From assembly GCA_959606905.1 (NCBI GenBank), contig CAUHML010000115.1, positions 1 through 10,460 on the forward strand: a DNA stretch of 10,460 bases, written 5' to 3'. This document shows, one piece after another, positions 1-8,353 of this stretch. The DNA comes from an uncultured Bacteroides sp. (GTDB lineage: Bacteria; Bacteroidota; Bacteroidia; Bacteroidales; Bacteroidaceae). The position numbers and the translations under genes are program-made. The notes beneath the pieces were generated by a model, which worked only from the letters and a program-made list of their open reading frames with translations, was not told the origin of the DNA and did no database searches. Each line of letters opens with the position of its first letter. The first letter of the stretch is position 1.

Positions 1-39
1 CTTTTGACCGTAAAGATACCTGGAGTCAAAAATATAACA
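1..39 (+). repeat. Direct repeat, left copy (GtaA-like coding sequence)
   Basis: Bases 1-39 align without gaps to 10422-10460: 35 of 39 positions are identical and the offset is 10,421. The differences are at positions 15, 17, 20 and 26. They change one residue (RKD to RKN) and otherwise alter third codon positions. The window edges cut the alignment, so the repeat certainly extends beyond what is visible. Both copies are coding and cover a family-conserved WSQKYN motif, so part of the identity may come from selection on the protein. Confidence 0.8.
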
Positions 40-389
40 TGGTTTGGGATAAGTTATGGAACCTGAATTTATTTCCTAACGATGTAATCGGAAAAGAAAT
101 AAACTATTACTTGACAAAGCAGAATCCTTACGGGCTTCCTCTGGACTCTCGTAAAGAATACACAAAATCCGACTGGATAATGTGGACGGCAGCTATGTCT
201 CCGGATCAAGTAACCTTTGAAAAGTTCTCTGATCCTGTCTATAAATACATTAACGAGACCGTGTCACGTGTGCCTATCAGTGATTGGCACCATACCGACA
301 GCGGTAAATGGGTAGGCTTCAGAGCGCGTTCGGTGATCGGAGGATACTGGATGAAAGTGTTAATGGATAAAGTTCAGAATAATCAATAA
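1..389 (+). CDS. GtaA-like glutaminase family protein, C-terminal part only
   Basis: This is the last 128 residues of a protein that starts left of the window; the frame is open from base 3 to the TAA at 387-389. The fragment opens with [19 protein letters not shown] and closes with a [19 protein letters not shown] segment. Both resemble the six-helical-hairpin domain of the GtaA 'glutaminase' family (former DUF4965/DUF1793), which in Bacteroidetes often occurs in polysaccharide-utilization-type loci. The name comes from a fungal glutaminase. The true substrate of bacterial members is mostly unknown, and the fold is shared with six-hairpin glycosidases, so a glycan or glycopeptide role is possible. 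The next gene starts 18 nt after the stop, which suggests one transcript with the SusC/SusD genes. A second, truncated relative begins at 10199. Family call is confident; reaction is not. Confidence 0.85.
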   Translation, partial: FDRKDTWSQKYNMVWDKLWNLNLFPNDVIGKEINYYLTKQNPYGLPLDSRKEYTKSDWIMWTAAMSPDQVTFEKFSDPVYKYINETVSRVPISDWHHTDSGKWVGFRARSVIGGYWMKVLMDKVQNNQ

Positions 390-407
390 TTTTAAATCTA
401 GTGTATT

Positions 408-1892
408 ATGAAATGTAAAACTATGAAACATGGGAACATAGGACTACAATGCATGATGTTGGCATTCATCTTTACAGTCTGTTTCAGCAGTTGTAAAGAC
501 GACAAAGATACAACTGCAGCCCCTTATGATCCAAGTCAACCAGTAGAGGTAACGGACTTTACCCCTAAATCAGGAGGAACAAAAGTACGTATGATTATTT
601 ATGGTAGTAATTTTGGCATTGATCCCTCTATTATTTCAGTTAGGGTAGGTGGAAAAGAAGCTAAGGTTATTAGTGTAGAAGGCAATTGTTTATATTGCAT
701 TACTCCAGACCAGTGTTATGAAGGTACGATAGAACTAACAGTCGGCGAAACCCCAACTGTAACTATACCACAGAAATATAAATATGTCCAACAGATGCTT
801 GTCACTACTTTATGTGGCTATGTGGATGAACTAGGAAATGGAGAAATAAAAAAAGAAGGTCCATTTAATGATTGTGGAAAGATAGATTCTCCTACGTGGT
901 TTTCATTTGATCCAAAATTTCCGAATCTTCTTTATTTAACCCAAGACAATGGTGATCAAGGTAAAAAGCCTATACGAATTTTAGATTTAGAAAGAGAATA
1001 CATAACGACTGGATTGGCTGCCGGAAGTGATGGAGTAGGACGTTTTCGCAGTATTACCTGGACATTAGATGGTGATACAATGATAATTGCATGCTCAAAA
1101 GGAGATGTTAATGGTGCAAGTAACATCTTCATGACTCGCCAAGGTAACTTTTTGGATCAGAAACGATTGACTACCGGTAATGGATGCCAAGCTTCTGCTG
1201 TGCATCCCAGAAATGGAGAATTATATTATAATAACTTCGGAGAAGGTATGGTGATAAGATATGATTATCACAAGTGGGGAATAAACAATAATAAGGAACA
1301 TCAAGAAAAGCTGTACGCTATTCAAGATATAGATTGGGAATTCAATTATATCATTCACCCATCCGGAAAGTATGCATATATAGTGGTAATAAACCGTCAC
1401 TATATCCTCCGTGCAAACTATGATGAAGACAAGAAAACATTTACCAATCCGTATGTCGTATGCGGAGCACCAGGTCAAGCTGGCTATGATGATAAAATTG
1501 GAGCTAAGGCGCGATTAAGCAGACCCTACCAAGGAGTGTTTGTCAAGAATCCAGAGTATAAGGCAGCCGGAAAAGATGAAATTTACGATTTTTACTTTAC
1601 TGATCGTGATAATCATTGTATTCGAAAGCTGACACCAGACGGAATTACTTCAACTTTTGCAGGACGAGGAAGCGTTGGTATGAATATACATGCCAATGGT
1701 TATGTAGATGGGGCATTACGCGAAGAGGCTCGTTTTGATTCTCCAGCCGCATTGGCATACGATGAAGTAAACAATATATTTTATGTGGGAGATGTAAATA
1801 ATCATCGTATCCGTAAAATTGCTTTGGAAAAAATACCGGAAGACCTCATTAGAGACCAATCAGATAAAAGAATATCGGATGAAGTTAAATAA
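408..1892 (+). CDS. TIG/IPT and NHL-repeat surface lipoprotein
   Basis: A 494-residue predicted lipoprotein. A hydrophobic signal segment (about residues 13-28) ends in a lipobox, FSSC, with Cys29 as the lipidation site. The residues KDDKD follow at once, and a Lys/Asp-rich stretch there is typical of Bacteroidetes lipoproteins exported to the cell surface. Residues about 45-125 look like a TIG/IPT immunoglobulin-like domain (DFTPKSGGTKVRMIIYGSNFG). The rest looks like a beta-propeller, with the clearest NHL units near the C-terminus: YFTDRDNHCIRKLTPDG (about 397-412) and FYVGDVNNHRIRKIALE (about 468-484). By family and position it is probably a surface binding protein taking the place of SusE/SusF, but the ligand is unknown. 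Another ATG at 423 (MKHGN) would keep the lipobox; 408 was kept because it gives close operon spacing. The SusC gene starts 12 nt downstream. Confidence 0.85.
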   Translation: MKCKTMKHGNIGLQCMMLAFIFTVCFSSCKDDKDTTAAPYDPSQPVEVTDFTPKSGGTKVRMIIYGSNFGIDPSIISVRVGGKEAKVISVEGNCLYCITPDQCYEGTIELTVGETPTVTIPQKYKYVQQMLVTTLCGYVDELGNGEIKKEGPFNDCGKIDSPTWFSFDPKFPNLLYLTQDNGDQGKKPIRILDLEREYITTGLAAGSDGVGRFRSITWTLDGDTMIIACSKGDVNGASNIFMTRQGNFLDQKRLTTGNGCQASAVHPRNGELYYNNFGEGMVIRYDYHKWGINNNKEHQEKLYAIQDIDWEFNYIIHPSGKYAYIVVINRHYILRANYDEDKKTFTNPYVVCGAPGQAGYDDKIGAKARLSRPYQGVFVKNPEYKAAGKDEIYDFYFTDRDNHCIRKLTPDGITSTFAGRGSVGMNIHANGYVDGALREEARFDSPAALAYDEVNNIFYVGDVNNHRIRKIALEKIPEDLIRDQSDKRISDEVK

Positions 1893-1904
1893 TAACCGAA
1901 TAAT

Positions 1905-4900
1905 ATGGAATGCATAAATATTAAGAAATTGATAACTTTCTGTCTATTATTGATTTCTATAAGCGTTTTTGCGCAAAAAAAGATAGAAGTTACAGGAATT
2001 GTAACAGATGAGAATAAGGAACCACTGATTGGTGTGAATGTAACAGTAAAAGACCAGGCTGGCTTGGGAGCTATCACAGATATTAACGGACGTTACAAAA
2101 TAAATGTTGAAGAATATTCAAGGCTGCTCTTTTCATATATTGGATTTGATAAACAGGAAGTGCTGATAAAGCAGCAACGTATAGTGAATATTACAATGAA
2201 AGAAGCCAATGCAAGAGAGATTGATGAAGTTGTCATCACCGGAACAGGCGTGCAGAAAAAACTGACGGTGACAGGAGCGGTAACGACTGTAAATGTAGAC
2301 GACCTGAAATCAAATCCTTCAGCAAACCTCTCAAATGCTTTGGCAGGTAATGTAGCAGGTATTCTCGCCATGCAGACATCAGGGCAGCCGGGAGTGAATA
2401 CTTCTGAATTCTGGATTCGGGGTATCTCCACTTTCGGAGCAAACAATTCTGCGCTGGTATTAGTTGATGGATTTGAACGTAGCCTGGACGAAATGAATAT
2501 AGAGGACATTGAGTCTTTCACTGTATTGAAAGATGCTTCTACGACAGCTATATATGGTCCCCGTGGTGCTAACGGGGTAATCTTGATTACCTCCAAACAC
2601 GGTAAAGCCGGTAAAATCAATATAAACGCAAAAGTTGAAACGTCTTACAACACACGCACCATTACACCCGAATTTGCAGACGGTTACACTTACGCACGCA
2701 TGATGAATGAATCACGCATTACTCGTAATAAAGAACCTATATACCAAGATGATGAATTGGAGCTTTTACGATTAGGACTTGATCCTGATCTTTATCCGAA
2801 TGTGGATTGGAAGGATGTGTTGCTGAAAGATGGAGCGATGACTTATCGTGCTAATGTGAACATGAATGGTGGTGGGGCTACTGCACGCTATTTTGTTTCA
2901 CTTAGTTATATCAGCGAAGGAGGAATGTATAAAACAGACGACGCTATGCGTGAGGATTATAATAGCAACCCAAGTAGTCAACGTTGGAATTATCGATTGA
3001 ACACGGACATTGATATAACTAAAAGTACTCTCCTGAAAGTTGGAGTTTCCGGTTCTTTAAAGAAACGAAATGCACCGGGACAAGGGGAAAATGTATGGAA
3101 ATCATTGATGAATCAAAATCCGATTAGTGTTCCATTGATGTATTCTAACGGCTATATACCGGCATTTGGTAAAGAAGATGATCGCTCGAACCCATGGGTG
3201 CTTGCTACGCAAACTGGATACAAAGAGTTTTGGAATAATAAAGTACAGACAAACATTTCTTTGGAACAAAAACTGGATTTTATAACAAAAGGGCTACGCT
3301 TTGAAGGACGTTTTGGATTTGACATCAATAATGATAATGAAATCAACCACAAGAAAATGCCTGAAACATGGCGTGCACAACGTTTCCGTAATTCGGCGGG
3401 CGAAATAGTGTATGATCGACAAAGGGAAGAACAGAAGATGGAACAGACCAGTAAGTCATCAGGTAATCGCAGAGAGTTCCTCGAAGCTTTTTTACAGTAT
3501 AATCGTGGATTTAAAGAACACCATGTAGGAGCAACTCTCAAATATAGCCAGGATGCTTATAAAACAACTGTTGATGTTGGTACAGATGTAAAAAACAGTA
3601 TTGCCAAACGTCATATGGGAATAGCCGGACGAGCCAGTTACAACTGGAATTACCGTTATTTCGTCGATTTCAATTTTGGATACAACGGTTCGGAGAACTT
3701 TGCTGACGGACATCGGTTCGGTTTTTTTCCTGCATTTTCTGTTGCTTGGAATATAGCTGAAGAAAAATTGATCAAGGATCATCTGAAATGGATGAACATG
3801 TTTAAACTACGTTATTCATACGGAAAAGTCGGAAATGATCAGTTGGGAACACGCTTTCCTTATTTATATACCATTTCCGGTAAGTATACAGAAAAAGTGG
3901 ATGACAAAGATGTAGAAAAGATATTCCCCGGATGGAATTGGGGAGATTACGGATACGATAAAAAGTTTGATGGTATGACATATAGCATGTTGGCTTCCGA
4001 AAATGTAACATGGGAAATTGCTACCAAACATGATTTTGGAGTAGATTTATCTCTATTTAATGATAAATTGACAGCTACAGTCGATTATTTCCACGAGCAA
4101 CGTGATGGCATTTACATGGAGCGAAAATTTCTTCCAGGTATGGTAGGTATCGTAAGAAGTAATCCTAAAGCCAATGTCGGTAGTGTATTATCTGAAGGAT
4201 TTGACGGTCATTTTGCTTACAAACAAAAGTTAGGTAAAGTAAATCTCACCATTCGAGGTAATATGACTTATAGTAAGAATGAAATTCTGGAGAGAGATGA
4301 AACAAATACTGTCTATCCTTATCAATTAGAAAAAGGATATCGTGTCAATCAGGCAAAAGGACTTATTGCGTTAGGTCTGTTCAAAGATTACGATGATATT
4401 CGTAATAGTCCTAAACAACAGTTTGGTAAAGTACAGCCAGGTGACATCAAGTATAAGGATGTGAATGGTGACGGGGTCATTAATGATGGAGATAAAGCGG
4501 CTATTGGAGCCACTACCAAACCGAACTTGATTTACGGATTTGGTATTTCGGCACAATGGAGAGGACTTGACTTCAATGTTCACTTTCAAGGAGCCGGCAA
4601 GTCTTCATTCTTTATTGAGGGCTCTACCGTATATGCTTTCAAAGACAACCAATGGGGAAACGTATTGGAGAATTTGGTGGAAAATCGCTGGGTGGATGCA
4701 GAAACTGCTGCCAGGTTTGGTATTCCTGCTAATGAAAATCCAAATGCTTCGTATCCTCGTTTAAGTTTCGGTGGAAATGATAACAATTTCCGGAAGTCTA
4801 CATTTTGGTTGCGTGATGGTTCTTATTTGCGATTAAAAACTCTGGAAGTTGGCTATACTTTACCTAAAACAGTTGTAAACAAACTGAAATTTAATAAGAT

Positions 4901-5036
4901 ACGCGTATTCTTTATCGGAACGAACTTATTGACATTCGCTAAATTCAAAGAATGGGATCCTGAACTCGGTAGTTCTACAGGTACCGAGTATCCACTTTCC
5001 AAAGTCTTTTCTCTAGGTTTATCTGTTAATATCTAA
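1905..5036 (+). CDS. SusC/RagA-like TonB-dependent outer-membrane transporter
   Basis: A 1043-residue transporter of the outer membrane, which would import oligomers with the SusD-like partner encoded next, driven by TonB. A signal peptide ends around residue 24 (SVFAQ). Residues about 28-99 form a carboxypeptidase-regulatory-like domain (VTGIVTDENKEPLIGVNVTV). A TonB-box-like segment DEVVITGTG lies at about 107-115. The plug follows, with the SusC/RagA signature VLKDASTTAIYGPRGANGVI at about 207-226. The rest is the beta-barrel, ending in FSLGLSVNI with a typical aromatic/hydrophobic C-terminal strand. The length is normal for the family. There is no extra N-terminal STN domain, so direct anti-sigma-factor signalling through this protein is unlikely; a regulator must lie elsewhere. 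The substrate cannot be inferred from the barrel sequence. Confidence 0.96.
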   Translation: MECINIKKLITFCLLLISISVFAQKKIEVTGIVTDENKEPLIGVNVTVKDQAGLGAITDINGRYKINVEEYSRLLFSYIGFDKQEVLIKQQRIVNITMKEANAREIDEVVITGTGVQKKLTVTGAVTTVNVDDLKSNPSANLSNALAGNVAGILAMQTSGQPGVNTSEFWIRGISTFGANNSALVLVDGFERSLDEMNIEDIESFTVLKDASTTAIYGPRGANGVILITSKHGKAGKININAKVETSYNTRTITPEFADGYTYARMMNESRITRNKEPIYQDDELELLRLGLDPDLYPNVDWKDVLLKDGAMTYRANVNMNGGGATARYFVSLSYISEGGMYKTDDAMREDYNSNPSSQRWNYRLNTDIDITKSTLLKVGVSGSLKKRNAPGQGENVWKSLMNQNPISVPLMYSNGYIPAFGKEDDRSNPWVLATQTGYKEFWNNKVQTNISLEQKLDFITKGLRFEGRFGFDINNDNEINHKKMPETWRAQRFRNSAGEIVYDRQREEQKMEQTSKSSGNRREFLEAFLQYNRGFKEHHVGATLKYSQDAYKTTVDVGTDVKNSIAKRHMGIAGRASYNWNYRYFVDFNFGYNGSENFADGHRFGFFPAFSVAWNIAEEKLIKDHLKWMNMFKLRYSYGKVGNDQLGTRFPYLYTISGKYTEKVDDKDVEKIFPGWNWGDYGYDKKFDGMTYSMLASENVTWEIATKHDFGVDLSLFNDKLTATVDYFHEQRDGIYMERKFLPGMVGIVRSNPKANVGSVLSEGFDGHFAYKQKLGKVNLTIRGNMTYSKNEILERDETNTVYPYQLEKGYRVNQAKGLIALGLFKDYDDIRNSPKQQFGKVQPGDIKYKDVNGDGVINDGDKAAIGATTKPNLIYGFGISAQWRGLDFNVHFQGAGKSSFFIEGSTVYAFKDNQWGNVLENLVENRWVDAETAARFGIPANENPNASYPRLSFGGNDNNFRKSTFWLRDGSYLRLKTLEVGYTLPKTVVNKLKFNKIRVFFIGTNLLTFAKFKEWDPELGSSTGTEYPLSKVFSLGLSVNI

Positions 5037-5051
5037 TTTAATATACGTGAA

Positions 5052-7100
5052 ATGAGAAGAATATATTATATATGCATATATATCCTATTAGGAGTAGGAA
5101 TTGCATCCTGTGCGGACAACTTGGATTCTGACAAGTATTTCAAAGACCGCATGTTACTTGAAGATGTGTTTACTGATGAAACACGGACAGAAAGGTGGTT
5201 AGCACATGCTTTTTCATATCTGTCAGGAGAAAATATGGATGTTTCCAGTAAAGATAATAATCTGTTCTGCTTTGCCGATGATATTTATTTCGGTGACCGT
5301 GATGATTATAAAACATTTAAGAACGGTACATATAATGAAGGCTTCCGACATTCTTGGGGAGCAAGCTATAAAGGCATTCGTCAAGCTTCTATTTTTATTC
5401 AAAATGTTGACATGAATATGAAGATTACGGAACAGGAAAAAGCAGACTTTAAAGCACAAGCGCGCTTCGTAAGAGCTTATTACTACTGGCTTTTACTTCG
5501 TAGGTATGGTCCTATACCTTTGTTGCCGGACGAAGGACTTGATTACACTGATAGTTATGAAGGTTTGGCACGGCAACGCAATACTTATGACGAATGTGCC
5601 AACTACATTGCTTCCGAAATGGCTTTAGCTGCAAAAGATTTACCATTGGAGAGAGGAACCAACCACATAGCTCGTCCAACCAGAGGAGCCGCTCTAGCTG
5701 CGCGTGCCAAAGTGTTACTGTATGCGGCAAGTCCGATAAACAATCCTCGCCCGGAAGATACAGAAAGATTTACTGACTTGGTGGACCATGATGGTAAATG
5801 TCTCATTGCGCAGGAATATGACGAATATAAATGGGCAAAAGCTGCTGCAGCTGCACTTGATGTGATGAAACTCGGGCAATATGAGTTGCATTATTCGTTA
5901 GCAAAGACAGAATCAAGTCCAGGCTTTCCTAAAACCGTTACTCCCTATCAAGATAACGATTTCTCGAAACAGGATTGGCCGGATGGGTACAAAAATATAG
6001 ATCCGTTTGAGTCATACCGTTCGCTCTTTGATGGTGATTTAGCAGCCTCAGATAATAAAGAATTGATTTTTACACGTGGTAAAAATCAGGGTGACCGTGA
6101 TCTGGCGGATATGGTCAGGCATCAACTCCCATCAATTTATGGTGGTTGGAATACACATGGTATGACACAAAAACAATGTGATGCCTATTATATGGCTAAT
6201 GGGGATGATTGTCCGGGTAAAGAACGTGAATTAAATATTCCTGGTCGTAGTGACATGCGCGAACGTGCAAATGGATTTGTCAGCAAAACAGAAGCAGGAA
6301 CTGAAGGATATGAACACTTACGTGCTGGAGTCTCCAAGCAATATGCCGGGCGTGAACCTCGCTTCTACGCTTCCGTCGGATTTAATGGAGCTATATGGCC
6401 TATGCTACAAAATTCATCCCTAACCCCTGCCCAGCCGGTAGATGTACAAATATTCTATTATCGTGGTAATGGTAATGGATATACGAATACAAATTTCTGG
6501 TTACGTAGTGGAATAGGAATTATGAAATTTGTCAGTCCGGATGATACAGCAGTAGGCAAAATAAACGACCGCATCACTAAAAAACCAGAGCCTGCAATCC
6601 GCTACGCAGAAATATTACTGATATATGCGGAAGCTTTGAATGAGCTGGAAGATGGATCCACGTATGACATTTCGTCGTGGGATGGCTCTACTAGTTATTC
6701 CATCAAGCGTGACATTAATGAAATGAAGAAGGGGATTCGACCGATTCGCTGCCGTGCCGGTGTGCCTGATTATGATCTTACTACTGTATATGGGAATAAG
6801 GATGAATTTCGTAAGAAGTTGAAACGTGAGCGCCAAATTGAATTAATGGGTGAGGGGCATCGATATTTTGATTTACGTAGATGGAAGGATGCTCCGGTGG
6901 AAGAGGCAATGAAAGTATATGGATGCAATACGTTAATGACTGATTCGGAAGATCAAAAAGTTCTATTTCATTCTCCTGTGGTTATAAACGATCTGCCTTC
7001 AACCTTCTCGCGCAAACTATATTTCTGGCCTATTAGCCATGATGAGTTAAAACGGAATAATTTGTTAACCCAGAATCCTGGATGGACATATAATGATTAA
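5052..7100 (+). CDS. SusD/RagB-like nutrient-binding lipoprotein
   Basis: A 682-residue lipoprotein that should act as the lid and ligand-binding partner of the SusC barrel. The signal peptide ends in the lipobox IASC, with Cys20 lipidated. Helical TPR-like family features are visible: AQARFVRAYYYWLLLRRYGPIPLLPD (about 135-160; the conserved core is RAYYYWLLLRRYGPIPLLP), RYAEILLIYAEALNELE in the second half, ERQIELMGEGH at 593-603 and RYFDLRRWKDAP at 604-615. The C-terminus has the usual YFWPIS...LTQNPGW ending. It is longer than the roughly 500-600 residues common in the family, the extra length lying in the middle (about residues 290-480), where ligand-facing loops are usually found. The gene begins 15 nt after the SusC stop, and translation coupling is likely. 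Confidence 0.95.
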   Translation: MRRIYYICIYILLGVGIASCADNLDSDKYFKDRMLLEDVFTDETRTERWLAHAFSYLSGENMDVSSKDNNLFCFADDIYFGDRDDYKTFKNGTYNEGFRHSWGASYKGIRQASIFIQNVDMNMKITEQEKADFKAQARFVRAYYYWLLLRRYGPIPLLPDEGLDYTDSYEGLARQRNTYDECANYIASEMALAAKDLPLERGTNHIARPTRGAALAARAKVLLYAASPINNPRPEDTERFTDLVDHDGKCLIAQEYDEYKWAKAAAAALDVMKLGQYELHYSLAKTESSPGFPKTVTPYQDNDFSKQDWPDGYKNIDPFESYRSLFDGDLAASDNKELIFTRGKNQGDRDLADMVRHQLPSIYGGWNTHGMTQKQCDAYYMANGDDCPGKERELNIPGRSDMRERANGFVSKTEAGTEGYEHLRAGVSKQYAGREPRFYASVGFNGAIWPMLQNSSLTPAQPVDVQIFYYRGNGNGYTNTNFWLRSGIGIMKFVSPDDTAVGKINDRITKKPEPAIRYAEILLIYAEALNELEDGSTYDISSWDGSTSYSIKRDINEMKKGIRPIRCRAGVPDYDLTTVYGNKDEFRKKLKRERQIELMGEGHRYFDLRRWKDAPVEEAMKVYGCNTLMTDSEDQKVLFHSPVVINDLPSTFSRKLYFWPISHDELKRNNLLTQNPGWTYND

Positions 7101-7116
7101 TATAAAAAAGTATAAT

Positions 7117-8115
7117 ATGAAAACTATATATAATTGTTGGATTGTATTGTCCGTTTTGCTATTAGCTACATCTTGTAATGATGAATGGACAGAAGAACAG
7201 TATAAGCAATACATATCTTTTGCAGCTCCCATAAACGATCAGGGTGTCATGAACATCTATGTGCGGTATAAAACAGATGGTAAAGTAACGTATAAGTTAC
7301 CTCTAACAGTGAGTGGAACCACTATGAATTCTCAAGATCTGGATGTACATGTCGCCATAGATCCAGATACTTTGAATATTATGAATCAGGAACGTTTTAG
7401 TACACGAACTGAATTGTTCTATGAGCTATTGGATGAGAAGTTTTACAGTTTTTCTGAATCGGTTCATATCCCTGCCGACTCTTATGCGGAAACTATGAAT
7501 ATTGATTTTACATTAAACGGAATTGACATGGTAGAAAAATGGGTATTACCTCTGACTATAGTTGATGATGCTTCTTATAATTATATGAGTCATCCGCGTA
7601 AGAATTATGCAAAAGCACTCTTAAGGGTTATTCCGTTCAATGATTATTCAGGAAGTTATAGTACAACTACTATGGAAGTGTTTTTTCGTAATCCGGATGG
7701 AAGCATTGATAAAAAGCCAATGGTTGCCAATTCACGTACTGCATACGTAGTAGACGAAAATACAATTTTCTTTTACGCAGGTTTAGTCGGTGAGAATTTA
7801 GACAAAGAGATACGCCGTACCTACAAAATATATATGCAATTTGATCAGGAAACAAAAACATTGAAAGTATGGCCGGAAGATGATAGGATTAATTTCGAAT
7901 TGTTTGGTACACCTGATTACAGTGTTGCGGTAATTAAAGATGCTACTCGTCCATACTTGGAACATCATTATGTCTCCTTTTCGATTGAGTATAATTATGA
8001 TGACATTACTTCTGCTCCGGGAGCAATAGTGCCATATAAAGTAAAAGGTACATTAACGCTTGAACGTAACATCAATACCCAAATACCAGATGAAGATCAA
8101 CAGATTGAGTGGTAA
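7117..8115 (+). CDS. DUF1735-type (BT_3987 N-terminal-like) lipoprotein, last gene of the operon
   Basis: A predicted 332-residue surface lipoprotein. The signal peptide MKTIYNCWIVLSVLLLATSC ends in the lipobox ATSC (Cys20), followed by NDEW. Residues about 30-170 resemble the DUF1735 beta-sandwich (BT_3987-like N-terminal domain). The C-terminal half, ending TLERNINTQIPDEDQQIEW, resembles the DUF4361/DUF4973 type of domain often found beside SusD. No catalytic domain is present, so I read it as an accessory ligand-binding protein in the SusE/F position; this is inference. I chose the ATG at 7117 over the in-frame ATG at 7093. It leaves a 16-nt gap after SusD instead of an overlap, has an A-rich stretch with AAAAAAG just upstream, and gives a standard signal peptide. 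The operon terminator begins 45 nt after the stop. Confidence 0.82.
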   Translation: MKTIYNCWIVLSVLLLATSCNDEWTEEQYKQYISFAAPINDQGVMNIYVRYKTDGKVTYKLPLTVSGTTMNSQDLDVHVAIDPDTLNIMNQERFSTRTELFYELLDEKFYSFSESVHIPADSYAETMNIDFTLNGIDMVEKWVLPLTIVDDASYNYMSHPRKNYAKALLRVIPFNDYSGSYSTTTMEVFFRNPDGSIDKKPMVANSRTAYVVDENTIFFYAGLVGENLDKEIRRTYKIYMQFDQETKTLKVWPEDDRINFELFGTPDYSVAVIKDATRPYLEHHYVSFSIEYNYDDITSAPGAIVPYKVKGTLTLERNINTQIPDEDQQIEW

Positions 8116-8160
8116 TATTAGTCTTTACTAGAAGAGGTTAAAGAAATACGTCTGAAAGGA

Positions 8161-8198
8161 TTTCCCCCCTGTTACAAAACAGTTGTAGCAGGGGGAAA
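8161..8198 (+). terminator. Rho-independent-type terminator of the SusC/SusD operon
   Basis: A long hairpin: the outer stem TTTCCCCCCTG pairs with CAGGGGGAAA (one bulged C), followed by a T-G wobble and an inner stem TACAA/TTGTA around the 5-nt loop AACAG. Bases 8199-8207 (CTTCATTTT) give a modest T-rich tail. It sits 45 nt after the last lipoprotein stop and separates that operon from the toxin-antitoxin operon. The GC-rich outer stem would also be stable in RNA read from the other strand, though no T-run follows on that side. Confidence 0.85.
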
Positions 8199-8208
8199 CT
8201 TCATTTTA

Positions 8209-8291
8209 AGGCATTTCTCGAATAGTCACTTTTAATGATTAAGACAAAAATAAGCTATTCTTTCGATGATATATTAATGGATAAAATGCCT
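8209..8291. repeat. Nested inverted repeats between terminator and abiE promoter
   Basis: AGGCATTT (8209-8216) is the exact inverse complement of AAATGCCT (8284-8291). Inside it GAATAG (8220-8225) matches CTATTC (8255-8260), and TTAATGATTAA (8232-8242) is an 11-base palindrome. The three are nested, so an RNA from either strand could fold into one branched or extended stem. The sequence is AT-rich, so chance matches are expected for the inner two; the outer 8-bp match is less trivial. Possible roles are a small RNA, an extra regulator site for abiE, or nothing. Confidence 0.35.
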
Positions 8292-8297
8292 GTTTTT

Positions 8298-8334
8298 AAT
8301 GCAAAAGTAATCTATTTATGATTATCTTTGCATT
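8298..8334 (+). promoter_or_regulatory. Probable abiE promoter -7 element inside a palindromic operator
   Basis: AATGCAAAAGTAATC (8298-8312) and GATTATCTTTGCATT (8320-8334) are inverse complements at 13 of 15 positions, with a 7-nt spacer. The right arm contains TATCTTTG (8323-8330), a match to the Bacteroides -7 consensus TAnnTTTG. A -33 TTTG is not present at the usual distance. A start of transcription near 8336-8338 would give a leader of about 17 nt to the ATG at 8354. AbiEi antitoxins are known to bind inverted repeats in their own promoter and repress it, so this palindrome is the natural candidate operator. Binding is inferred. Confidence 0.65.
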
Positions 8335-8353
8335 GAATTTAGCATATCAAGAA

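Noticed and set aside
2093..2620. 175-residue open frame on the minus strand inside the SusC gene
   Set aside because: It lies wholly antisense to the conserved N-terminal and plug region of SusC, has no recognisable domain and no upstream promoter; a shadow of the real gene.
4540..4764. 74-residue + strand frame inside the SusC barrel region
   Set aside because: Different frame within a continuous SusC coding sequence that shows family motifs on both sides; no domain features.
7093..7116. Upstream ATG as start of the DUF1735-type lipoprotein
   Set aside because: It would overlap the SusD stop and add eight residues before a normal lipoprotein signal peptide; the ATG at 7117 fits better.
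8321..8331. TTATCTTTGC resembles the core of CTnDOT-type integration sites (GTAnnTTTGC)
   Set aside because: It lacks the leading G, no integrase or second att site is visible, and the same bases are better explained as a -7 promoter element within a palindrome.
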